This document shows positions 8,973 to 15,861 of a DNA stretch of 35,138 nt, one piece after another. A program made the position numbers and the translations under genes. Source of the stretch: Clostridiales bacterium (GTDB taxonomy: Bacteria > Bacillota > Clostridia > Peptostreptococcales > Anaerovoracaceae). Location: contig JAAYHV010000023.1 of assembly GCA_012744355.1 (NCBI GenBank), positions 1 through 35,138 on the forward strand. Reading direction: 5' to 3'. Position 1 is the stretch's first letter. Every line of letters starts with the position of its first letter. The notes under the pieces were generated by a model. That model was not told where the DNA came from. It ran no database searches and worked only from the letters and a program-made list of their open reading frames with translations.

Positions 8973-10124
8973 CTATTTTAATGGAGATAATTCCTTTAAT
9001 TTCTTAGTAACTTCTTTAACTGCCTTTACAACGTAATCCACATCATCTTTAGTGGTAAAACAACCGATAGAGAATCTAATAGTTCCGTGTATCCTTGACT
9101 CAGGTACTCCTATTGCAGTTAAAACATGTGATGGTACGCTATCAGATGAGCCGCAGGCAGAGCCAGTTGAAACAGATATCCCCATATAGTCTAGCATGAG
9201 TAGTATTGCTTCACCTTCTGCATAATCAAATGAAACGTTTAAATTACCTGGTAGTCTATCAAGCATAGTTCCGTTTACATGTGAATCAAATACAGCCGCA
9301 TATAGCTCATCTGCTAAGTAATTTCTAAGATCCAGGCAATGGCATACATGTTCTTTTAAACAGTTCATAGCAAGCTCTGCGGCTTTTCCAAAGCCTATAA
9401 TAGCTGGAACGTTTTCTGTTCCTGCTCTTTTTCCATTTTCCTGGCCGCCTCCATATACGAAGTTTTCAATTTCTATGCCTTCTTTAATGTATAAAGCACC
9501 TATTCCCTTAGGCCCATATATTTTATGAGCTGAAAAAGACATCATATCAACGCCTAGTTTATTAACATCAACTGGAATATTGCCAAGTGCCTGAACTGCG
9601 TCGCTGTGAAAGAGGACGTTTTTATCATGAGCTAGTTTAACAAGCTTTTGTATAGGCTGTATAGTTCCAATCTCGTTATTAGCCATCATAATAGTTACAA
9701 GAGCCGTATCATCTCTTATAGCTTTTTCTAAGTCATCAGGATTTACTAATCCTGATTCATTAACATCTAGATATGTTACATCATAGCCCTTTGTTTCTAA
9801 GTATGACAAGGTATTTAATATTGCTGGGTGCTCAATTTTACTTGTAACTATATGCTTGCCATTACCTTTTAAAGCTCCAAATATGGCCCAGTTATCAGCT
9901 TCGCTTCCGGAGCTCGTAAAATATATTTCATCACTTTTAGAACCTATAAGCCGTGAAATTTTAGTTCTAGACTGCTTTATAGCTTCTTTGCTTTCAATTC
10001 CCTTTGAATAAATACTGGAAGGATTTCCGTAATTTTCTTTAAGATACGGCATCATGGCATCAAGAACTTCGCCTTTTAGCGGCGTAGTTGCTGAGTAGTC
10101 CATGTATACGTTTCGTTTTTCCAT
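8973..10124 (-). CDS. iscS: Cysteine desulfurase, NifS/IscS type
   Basis: PLP enzyme that turns cysteine into alanine and leaves a persulfide for Fe-S assembly and tRNA thiolation. At 383 residues it is full length. The PLP-binding lysine is K201 in FSAHKIYGPKG, and the mobile-loop cysteine is C324 in STGSACGSSDS. DAVQALG and the HPAIL block are also typical. The following scaffold and mnmA genes give the sulfur acceptors. Because the selenophosphate synthetase gene diverges from the same intergenic region, this enzyme could also mobilise selenium from selenocysteine, as some NifS-like proteins do. That is inference. Confidence 0.95.
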   Translation of the reverse strand: MEKRNVYMDYSATTPLKGEVLDAMMPYLKENYGNPSSIYSKGIESKEAIKQSRTKISRLIGSKSDEIYFTSSGSEADNWAIFGALKGNGKHIVTSKIEHPAILNTLSYLETKGYDVTYLDVNESGLVNPDDLEKAIRDDTALVTIMMANNEIGTIQPIQKLVKLAHDKNVLFHSDAVQALGNIPVDVNKLGVDMMSFSAHKIYGPKGIGALYIKEGIEIENFVYGGGQENGKRAGTENVPAIIGFGKAAELAMNCLKEHVCHCLDLRNYLADELYAAVFDSHVNGTMLDRLPGNLNVSFDYAEGEAILLMLDYMGISVSTGSACGSSDSVPSHVLTAIGVPESRIHGTIRFSIGCFTTKDDVDYVVKAVKEVTKKLKELSPLK

Positions 10125-10140
10125 TTATGTCACTTCCTCG

Positions 10141-10308
10141 CTAGTCTACTATCTCTATATTATCAAGTTGATCTTTTAAATTCTTTCTAATGCTTTTTAA
10201 GTATTCCTCCCTTAAAACAGCCTGTTCAGCCGTTTCATAAGGAGTAAGACCTTCACTTTTTTTCTTTCTTGCAAGTTCATTTATTCTATTAATTTTTAAT
10301 TTATCCAT
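10141..10308 (-). CDS. UPF0291 (YnzC-like, DUF896) small protein
   Basis: A 55-residue basic protein. RINELARKKKSEGLT and EQAVLREEYL match the Firmicutes UPF0291/YnzC family, whose B. subtilis member is a small helical protein of unknown role. The ATG at 10308 directly follows GAGGAG with good spacing, so the longer in-frame version reaching into the promoter is rejected. It lies 16 bases upstream of the cysteine desulfurase and is the first gene of that operon. Confidence 0.9.
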   Translation of the reverse strand: MDKLKINRINELARKKKSEGLTPYETAEQAVLREEYLKSIRKNLKDQLDNIEIVD

Positions 10309-10335
10309 AATTCTCCTCACTGATTTTACAAATAT

Positions 10336-10363
10336 ATTATACACAAAATGGGGCATTTTTCAA
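10336..10363 (-). promoter_or_regulatory. Promoter of the UPF0291-iscS-iscU-mnmA operon
   Basis: Minus-strand TTGAAA (10358-10363), 16-base spacer, TATAAT (10336-10341). It lies back to back with the selD promoter; the -35 boxes are about 40 bases apart. Confidence 0.72.
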
Positions 10364-10401
10364 CCGATTTCACAAAACTCATAAGAATTTAAACTATATT
10401 A

Positions 10402-10429
10402 TTGAATAATTGTTTGAATAGTATATAAT
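10402..10429 (+). promoter_or_regulatory. Promoter of the selD-selC-selA-selB operon
   Basis: Plus-strand TTGAAT (10402-10407), 16-base spacer, TATAAT (10424-10429). The start site is predicted near 10436, about 20 bases before the selD ATG, which has GGAGG at 10446-10450. Confidence 0.72.
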
Positions 10430-10455
10430 GGTGGTAATAACAGGCGGAGGATTTT

Positions 10456-11496
10456 ATGACAAAAGAACTTAAACTGACAAAACTAACTGCTAGCGGCGGC
10501 TGAGCGGCTAAGGTAGGACCGGGTGTCCTTTCACAGATTTTATGTGGTCTTCCTATGGGAGATACCACTAACCTACTCGTAGGTTATGGAAGCAGCGATG
10601 ACGCAGCAGTATATAAGATAGACGAAAAGAAAGTATTAGTGCAATCGGTGGATCTATTTCCTCCTATGGTTGATGATCCTTACCTTTTTGGTCAGATAGC
10701 GGCGAGCAATTCTCTAAGTGACATATATGCCATGGGAGCTAGCCCTAATCTTTGTATGAATATATTAGCCTTCCCTTCTGATATGAACCTAGAATACGTA
10801 AGAAGCATCTTAGAAGGCGGATATGAAAAGGTAATTGAAGCTGGAGCTGTAATTGCAGGAGGCCATACTCTAAACGATAATGAGCCTAAATACGGATTAT
10901 CAGTAACTGGAATAACAGAAATAGATAAGGTCCTTAGAAATGACAATGCCAAGGAAGGTGATTTGTTAATTCTTACTAAACCTATTGGTAACGGAATAAT
11001 TAATAATGCTTTTAAAGGCGGTCATATACCAAAAGAAGCAACAGATAAAGCTATAGAATATATGGCAATGCTAAATAAATCAGCTTTTGAGATTATGAGT
11101 AAATATAAAGTTAACAGCTGTACAGATATAACAGGCTTTGGCCTTCTTGGCCATCTCTACGAAATGGCAGTAGGAAGCGGAAAAACTTTAGAAATATTTA
11201 AGAGTAAAGTCCCTATTTTAGGTGGCGCCGTTGAGCTGGCGATGCCAGACATAATTCCTGGCGGAACTCTTAGAAACAAAAGCTACGTAGGAGCTGATAT
11301 TTCACTAGATACTAAAATATCAGAAAACCTACTAAATGTATACTTTAATCCAGAAACTTCAGGAGGACTACTTATTTCCCTGCCTGAAAAACAAGCATTA
11401 AAACTAATAAGCGACCTTAAACAGAGCTTAGAATGCGCTGAAATTATAGGTCAAGTAAAAAAACGCGATGTTACGTCAATACAAATAAAAGATTAA
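10456..11496 (+). CDS. selD: Selenophosphate synthetase, itself a selenoprotein
   Basis: Makes selenophosphate from selenide and ATP, the selenium donor for Sec-tRNA. The true start is the ATG at 10456 after GGAGG. Codon 16 is an in-frame TGA (10501-10503) in the active-site motif SGGUAAKVGPG, where E. coli has Cys17, so the protein is 346 residues with Sec16. Reading TGA as a stop would leave only a headless frame starting inside conserved sequence. ATP-binding elements follow, including DDAAVYKI and VDLFPPMVDDPY. A hairpin at 10515-10529 lies where a bacterial SECIS element should be. The gene heads the selenium operon and is followed by the Sec tRNA. Its dependence on selenocysteine makes SelD synthesis depend on its own product. 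Confidence 0.96.
10501..10529 (+). promoter_or_regulatory. UGA(Sec) codon and SECIS-like hairpin of selD
   Basis: After the UGA at 10501-10503, AGGAC (10515-10519) pairs with GTCCT (10525-10529) around the loop CGGGT. The stem begins 12 bases after the UGA, and guanines sit at the loop tip. This fits the loose bacterial SECIS rule of a short stem 16-37 bases downstream with a G in the apical loop. Confidence 0.7.
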
Positions 11497-11506
11497 GAAT
11501 TAATTT

Positions 11507-11603
11507 GGAAGCAGATGGGTGCTGGTGTGCCCTCCAGTCTTCAAAACTGGTTTGGGGAGTTAAGAGCTTCCTAGGTGGGTTCAATTCCCACATGCTTCCG
11601 CCA
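11507..11603 (+). tRNA. selC: tRNA-Sec (anticodon TCA)
   Basis: A 97-base tRNA with encoded CCA. The acceptor is GGAAGCA pairing with TGCTTCC, then discriminator G and CCA. The anticodon stem CCAGT/ACTGG encloses CTTCAAA with TCA at 11541-11543. A long variable arm (GGGGAG pairing with CTTCCT) and an extended D stem are selenocysteine tRNA hallmarks. The T arm is GTGGG/CCCAC. The eighth acceptor pair would be a G-A mismatch. The tRNA lies 10 bases after selD and ends 21 bases before selA, so it must be cut out of the selD-selA transcript or have its own start. Confidence 0.96.
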
Positions 11604-11624
11604 TTTAATTAATTGGAGGTTAAA

Positions 11625-13004
11625 ATGAATAATGAAATTATGAGGAAAATTCCTAAAATAGACGAGGTATTGCAAGAGCAATGCCTTTTTGAATACATAA
11701 AAGAACTACCTAAAGCTCTAGTTCTCGATTCCATAAGAGAAGAAATAGCGAATTTAAGAAATGAAATATCAAAAGCTGATGATAGTTATGTCTTAGATTA
11801 CGATAAGCTACTTGCTAATATATTAAGTAAAATTCAAAAGAAAAAGCAGCTTAGCATAAGAAAAGTTATAAACGCTACTGGTACTGTAATTCATACTAAT
11901 CTAGGTAGATCTAAACTAAGTTATGAGGCTTCAAAAGCAGCTTTAAATTCTGCTACGTCCTATTCAAACTTAGAATATGACTTATCTAAAGGTAGCCGTG
12001 GTCTTCGCCACTCCCATGTAGAATATATACTGAAAAAACTTACAGGAATGGAAGCTGCAATGGTCGTAAATAATAATGCAGCAGCCACAATGCTTACTTT
12101 ATCCGCTATGGGATATGGAAAAGAAATGATAGTATCTCGCGGAGAGCTCGTTGAAATCGGAGGTTCTTTTAGAATACCCGATATTATGAAACAAAGCGGA
12201 TGCAGCTTAAAAGAAATAGGCACAACTAATAAGACCAAGCTTTCTGACTATGAATTGGCAATAGATGATGAAAAAACAGCAGCTCTTATGAAGGTTCATA
12301 CCAGTAACTATAAGATAGTCGGCTTCACTGAAGATGTCAGCTTAGATGAACTAGTAAAGCTAGGCGAAGAAAAGTCCATTCCAGTAATATATGACATGGG
12401 AAGCGGTCTTTTAATTGATTTATCTAAGTACGGATTATCAGAACCTACTGTTCTTGATGCTGTAAATAGCGGCATAGATTTAGCCCTCTTTAGCGGCGAT
12501 AAGCTCTTAGGAGGCCCACAGTGCGGCATAATCATAGGCAAGGCAATATTCATTGATAAGTTAAAGAAACATCCCCTAGCAAGAGCATTACGAATTGATA
12601 AGATGACCCTCGCTTCTCTTGAAGTTACCCTTAGAACATACTTAGATGAGGATAAAGCTAAAGATGAGATCCCTACTTTAAAGATGATTACATCAAAACC
12701 CGAAACTATAAAAACTAAAGCAGAAAAACTAGAGCAAGAATTAAATTTAATTGATGGCGTTTCTGCTGAGGTTGTAGAAACAAAAGATCAAATCGGCGGT
12801 GGCTCGGCCCCTACTACGTATCTTGATGGATACGGAGTAAGCATAGTTCATAATAAACTAACTCCAGAAAAAATAGAAAGAAAACTAAGAAGTTTTAGAA
12901 TACCTATCATAGCAAGAATTAATAAAGATAAACTGATATTTGTCTTAAGAACTGTTGATGATGATGAAATAGAAGTTATAAAGGATGCAATAAAGGAGCT
13001 ATAA
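11625..13004 (+). CDS. selA: L-seryl-tRNA(Sec) selenium transferase
   Basis: PLP enzyme that converts Ser-tRNA(Sec) to Sec-tRNA(Sec) with selenophosphate. The protein is 459 residues, matching the family (about 460). The PLP lysine is K293 in FSGDKLLGGPQCG, corresponding to E. coli K295. NATGTVIHTNLGRS near residue 87 is the conserved N-terminal block. The start is the ATG at 11625, which follows GGAGG; the in-frame TTG at 11613 lies inside that ribosome binding site. selB follows after one base. Confidence 0.97.
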   Translation: MNNEIMRKIPKIDEVLQEQCLFEYIKELPKALVLDSIREEIANLRNEISKADDSYVLDYDKLLANILSKIQKKKQLSIRKVINATGTVIHTNLGRSKLSYEASKAALNSATSYSNLEYDLSKGSRGLRHSHVEYILKKLTGMEAAMVVNNNAAATMLTLSAMGYGKEMIVSRGELVEIGGSFRIPDIMKQSGCSLKEIGTTNKTKLSDYELAIDDEKTAALMKVHTSNYKIVGFTEDVSLDELVKLGEEKSIPVIYDMGSGLLIDLSKYGLSEPTVLDAVNSGIDLALFSGDKLLGGPQCGIIIGKAIFIDKLKKHPLARALRIDKMTLASLEVTLRTYLDEDKAKDEIPTLKMITSKPETIKTKAEKLEQELNLIDGVSAEVVETKDQIGGGSAPTTYLDGYGVSIVHNKLTPEKIERKLRSFRIPIIARINKDKLIFVLRTVDDDEIEVIKDAIKEL

Positions 13005-13005
13005 A

Positions 13006-14859
13006 ATGAAAAACGTAGTAGTCGGAACAGCCGGCCATGTAGACCACGGTAAGACCTGGCTCATAAAAGCTTTAACTGGAACTGATACAGACAGGCTAAC
13101 AGAGGAAAAAAGAAGAGGAATCACCATCGAGCTAGGTTTTACATATATGGAAAATGATGATCTTCTTGATATAGGAATAATTGATGTGCCTGGTCATGAA
13201 AAATTCATAAAAAACATGCTAGCTGGTGCTCAAGGCATCGATATAGTCCTTCTTGTAATTGCAGCAGACGAAGGCGTAATGCCTCAAACTATAGAGCACT
13301 TTGATATAATTAAAAGTTTAGGTATAACTAAAGGAATACCAGTTATTACTAAAATTGATACTGTAGATGATGAAATGTTAAGCCTTGTAGAAGATGATGT
13401 AAACACCCTTTTACTTGGAACTTTTTTAGAAGATAGCGAAATAGTTAAAGTTTCTTCTAAGACTATGGATAATATTGATTATCTTAAAGATGAAATTTTA
13501 AAAATATCTAAAACAATCGAAAACAAAAATACAAATAAAAAGAATTTTAGGATGCCAATAGACAGAGTCTTTTCAATCAAGGGTTTTGGTACAGTAGTTA
13601 CTGGCACCATGATAGAAGGCAGCTTAGATGCAGGCGATGATGTTATGCTCTACCCTTCTATGACAAAATCTAAGGTAAGAAATATACAGGTTCACGATAA
13701 AGATGTTGGCTCAGCGTCAGCTGGCCAAAGAACTGCTATTAATCTTACCAATTTAAAAAAGAAAGATATAGCTAGAGGAGACGTTCTTGCTAAGGCTGAT
13801 TCATTAGAATCCTCTATGCTGCTGGATGTTTCAATTACTCTCTTTAAAAACACTAAGAGGAGGCTCGAAAACAATGACAGAGTCCACTTTTACGTTGGGT
13901 CTAGGGAAATGATGGCTAAAGTTGTTTTAATCGGCACAGGCGAAATTAGAGCCGGTGAAAAAGCTTACGCCCAGTTAAGGCTTGAAGAAGCAATAGCTCT
14001 TAAAAGAAAGGACCCCTTTATTATTAGGTTCTACTCTCCTCTTGAAACCTTTGGGGGTGGCCTTATATTAAATCCTGTACCTAAAAAACATAAAGGGTTA
14101 AAAGAAGAATCAGTCGACGCTTTGAAGCTCTTAGATTCAGGTAGCGAAGCCTCTGCCCTACTATCAGTAATAGAATACGGAAAAAACATATTTGCGGAAT
14201 TAGCATTTTTAAGAAAAATATTTGGTGATGATACAGACGAGCTTCTAAAGGAACTTGTTAATGATAAAAAAGTTATAAATTTCGGCGAATACTTACTTTC
14301 AGAAGATAGAGCTAAAAAACTTGGTGATAAAACTACCGAAATATTTAATGAGTATCAAGTAAATAATAAAATGGGACTTGGCATGACTTCTAAAGAGCTT
14401 AACAGTAAGATATCAAGCAAGCTAAAAATAGACGAAAGCAAAAACATCGATTCTTTAATTACTCTTTTACTAAACAGACAAGTTTTAGCTACTTATGGCA
14501 ATCTTATCAATTTACCAGGCCATAAAGTAAAGGTAGATCAGGACAAATTAGACGAGATACTAAAATTTTATGAAGAACAGCAATTTACTATTAGCACATC
14601 AAAACATAACAAGGAGTATATTTCTTATCTTGAAAAAAATGGTGATCTAATAAAGCTAGGAATTAATTTATACATAAGTAAAACGAACTTTGATAAAGCG
14701 ATTGAAGCATTTAATAAATTATCCTTAAAAGGAGGAGTACCACTTGGAGACTTTAGGGACGAGCTAAACACTTCAAGGAAAAATGCCCTATTGATATTAG
14801 ATGCCTTTGATGCTAAAAACATAACATATAATGTGGAAAATCTAAGATATCTTATGTGA
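13006..14859 (+). CDS. selB: Selenocysteine-specific elongation factor
   Basis: GTPase that carries Sec-tRNA(Sec) to the ribosome at UGA codons marked by a SECIS hairpin. The 617-residue protein has G1 GHVDHGKT, the switch block RRGITIELGF, G3 DVPGHEKF and G4 TKID, then two beta-barrel domains. A C-terminal region of winged helices binds the SECIS. It starts one base after the selA stop with AAAGGAG upstream. Its last codons and stop lie inside a perfect palindrome (14853-14871) that forms part of the next gene's promoter region. A decayed copy of its last 75 or so bases reappears at about 15320-15396. Confidence 0.97.
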   Translation: MKNVVVGTAGHVDHGKTWLIKALTGTDTDRLTEEKRRGITIELGFTYMENDDLLDIGIIDVPGHEKFIKNMLAGAQGIDIVLLVIAADEGVMPQTIEHFDIIKSLGITKGIPVITKIDTVDDEMLSLVEDDVNTLLLGTFLEDSEIVKVSSKTMDNIDYLKDEILKISKTIENKNTNKKNFRMPIDRVFSIKGFGTVVTGTMIEGSLDAGDDVMLYPSMTKSKVRNIQVHDKDVGSASAGQRTAINLTNLKKKDIARGDVLAKADSLESSMLLDVSITLFKNTKRRLENNDRVHFYVGSREMMAKVVLIGTGEIRAGEKAYAQLRLEEAIALKRKDPFIIRFYSPLETFGGGLILNPVPKKHKGLKEESVDALKLLDSGSEASALLSVIEYGKNIFAELAFLRKIFGDDTDELLKELVNDKKVINFGEYLLSEDRAKKLGDKTTEIFNEYQVNNKMGLGMTSKELNSKISSKLKIDESKNIDSLITLLLNRQVLATYGNLINLPGHKVKVDQDKLDEILKFYEEQQFTISTSKHNKEYISYLEKNGDLIKLGINLYISKTNFDKAIEAFNKLSLKGGVPLGDFRDELNTSRKNALLILDAFDAKNITYNVENLRYLM

Positions 14860-14871
14860 CTTAGTCACATA
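14853..14871 (+). promoter_or_regulatory. Perfect palindrome upstream of selenoprotein copy 1, candidate activator site
   Basis: TATGTGAC-TTA-GTCACATA is a perfect 8+3+8 inverted repeat overlapping the selB stop. A -10-like TATAGT lies at 14891-14896 with no good -35, placing the palindrome centre near -41 from the predicted start. That is the classic position for a CRP/FNR-type activator. The half-site TGTGA resembles CRP sites, but the spacing is 5 rather than 6. The regulator is unknown. Confidence 0.55.
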
Positions 14872-14925
14872 CAAACATGAAATATTTTGCTATAGTAGAA
14901 GAAATAAGAGTAAGGAGGTAATTTA

Positions 14926-15252
14926 ATGAATATAATATTAAGCCAAGAAGTTAAAGATTATATGAATGAAAAAGAAATGCCTAATATCGTTGTTGCCGTT
15001 GCTCAGTCTCAAGGCTGAGGGGGCCCTGTTTCACAGGTCGTTGCAAGGTTTGCAACGGAAGAAGATATTAAGGTTATACAGTCTGGTTCATTTAAAAAAG
15101 TTGATTCTGAAATGGGCAAAGTCTATTTTGATAAAAAAGTCTATGCTTATGGAGAAGATGTAAAATTCAACTTAAGCAAGTTCTTTTGGAGCACGACGTT
15201 GTTTGTTGACGGAGTTGGTGTTGAAAAAGGAACTGGCGGAAGAAGCTGTTAA
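14926..15252 (+). CDS. HesB/IscA-like selenoprotein, copy 1
   Basis: A 108-residue protein with in-frame TGA at codon 31 (15016-15018) in SQGUGGPVS. The CGGP-type motif with Sec for Cys, an N-terminal start like other A-type Fe-S carrier proteins, and the length agree with the HesB-like selenoprotein family described in Clostridia and Deltaproteobacteria. The function of that family is unsettled. The three-cysteine set of IscA is not present: besides Sec31 there is one cysteine, C108, the last residue. The ATG follows AAGGAGG. A SECIS-like hairpin starts 22 bases after the UGA, and a strong terminator follows the gene. Position directly after selB, and homology on both sides of the TGA to copy 2, make selenocysteine decoding near certain. 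The HesB assignment is by motif and is less sure. Confidence 0.88.
15016..15056 (+). promoter_or_regulatory. UGA(Sec) and SECIS-like hairpin, copy 1
   Basis: After the UGA at 15016, GTTGCAA (15040-15046) pairs perfectly with TTGCAAC (15050-15056) around GGT. If the inner A-T pairs open, the loop is AAGGTTT with the expected guanines. The outermost pair is G-C here and C-G in copy 2, a compensatory change. Confidence 0.8.
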
Positions 15253-15258
15253 TAACTC

Positions 15259-15291
15259 AAAAGAGAGCAAAGGATTTGCTCTCTTTTTTTT
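15259..15291 (+). terminator. Rho-independent terminator after selenoprotein copy 1
   Basis: GAGAGCAAA (15263-15271) pairs with TTTGCTCTC (15275-15283) around a three-base loop, extended by flanking A-T pairs and followed by a run of T. It probably ends the sel operon. Confidence 0.9.
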
Positions 15292-15319
15292 ATTTATCTT
15301 TTATTAATCTATGTCTTCA

Positions 15320-15396
15320 TTGCTCTTTCTTAATTCTAGATGCTTTTGGTCTAAAAGATAACAAATAAGCTAGAAAGCTTAAGTTATCTTATGTAA
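15320..15396 (+). pseudogene. Decayed copy of the selB 3' end between the two selenoprotein genes
   Basis: The stretch aligns by eye, almost without gaps, to selB codons and stop at 14783-14859. Shared blocks include GATGC-TTTG (14800 and 15339), CTAAAA, ATAACA, TATCTTATGT (14849 and 15386) and AC-TA-TCACATAC beyond the stop. The offset stays at 537-539 bases, equal to the offset between the two selenoprotein start codons (538). It has stops and is not translated. It marks the left edge of the tandem duplication. Confidence 0.75.
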
Positions 15397-15408
15397 CATA
15401 ATCACATA
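15390..15408 (+). promoter_or_regulatory. Degenerate copy of the palindrome upstream of selenoprotein copy 2
   Basis: TATGTAAC-ATA-ATCACATA aligns to the perfect palindrome at 14853-14871 with two arm mismatches. No clear -10 occurs at the spacing seen in copy 1; TATATA at 15438 and TATAAA at 15442 are the nearest candidates. Confidence 0.4.
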
Positions 15409-15463
15409 CATATAAGTTAGTTAATGCTCCTACTGGGTATATATAAAATAAGGAGGTAATACT

Positions 15464-15790
15464 ATGAATATAATTTTAAGTCAAGATGTAAAAGACTATA
15501 TGAATGAAAAAGATCTGCCTAATATCATTGTTGCAGTGAACCTGTCACATGGCTGAGGAGGCCCTGTTTCAAAGATTCTTGCAAGGTTTGCAAGTGATGA
15601 AGATATTAAAGTTTTAGAAGAAAATTCATTTAAACAAGTCGATTCTGAGTTAGGTAAAGTCTTTTTTGAAAACAAGGTTTACGCTTATGGTGAAGATGTA
15701 GAATTCGACTTTAGCAAGTACTATTCTGGTAATCAATTGTTTGTAGAAGGCGTCGGTATTGAAGGACTAGTAGCTAGAAATCGTAGATAA
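15464..15790 (+). CDS. HesB/IscA-like selenoprotein, copy 2 (no cysteine)
   Basis: A 108-residue paralog of the preceding gene, about 60% identical over the full length, with in-frame TGA at codon 31 (15554-15556) in SHGUGGPVS. It contains no cysteine at all: the C-terminal cysteine of copy 1 is replaced in a diverged tail ending ARNRR. If the family binds metal or sulfur through Sec31 plus a second thiol, this copy needs a partner subunit or another ligand. AAGGAGG precedes the ATG, a SECIS-like hairpin is conserved at the same distance, and a terminator follows. Whether it has its own promoter is unclear; the terminator of copy 1 should limit readthrough. Confidence 0.87.
15554..15594 (+). 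promoter_or_regulatory. UGA(Sec) and SECIS-like hairpin, copy 2
   Basis: CTTGCAA (15578-15584) pairs with TTGCAAG (15588-15594) around GGT, starting 22 bases after the UGA, exactly as in copy 1. The outer base pair is swapped (C-G for G-C), which preserves the fold while changing codons on both sides. Confidence 0.8.
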
Positions 15791-15791
15791 T

Positions 15792-15833
15792 AACAAGAAA
15801 AGAGAACAATTGATTTTGCTCTCTTTTCTTGTT
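15792..15833 (+). terminator. Terminator between convergent selenoprotein and nfnB genes
   Basis: AACAAGAAAAGAG (15792-15804) pairs with CTCTTTTCTTGTT (15821-15833), a perfect 13-base stem with a 16-base loop. It lies between the plus-strand selenoprotein and the minus-strand nfnB and may serve both. The T tract is modest on each side. Confidence 0.75.
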
Positions 15834-15861
15834 ATCTTTTACTTATTATGTATTTATTTCT

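Noticed and set aside
10501-10503. Premature stop making selD a pseudogene or a shorter gene
   Set aside because: The TGA sits at the known Cys/Sec active-site position, the frame is conserved before it, a hairpin follows, and the selA, selB and selC genes are adjacent.
15292-15463. Small gene or noncoding RNA between the selenoprotein genes
   Set aside because: The stretch is explained by the selB remnant, the copied palindrome and the promoter region of copy 2; no coding frame with a start and ribosome binding site was seen.
15016-15556. Two frame-broken small genes after selB
   Set aside because: Both have TGA at the same codon 31, protein-level conservation on both sides and matched hairpins, so this is selenocysteine rather than decay.
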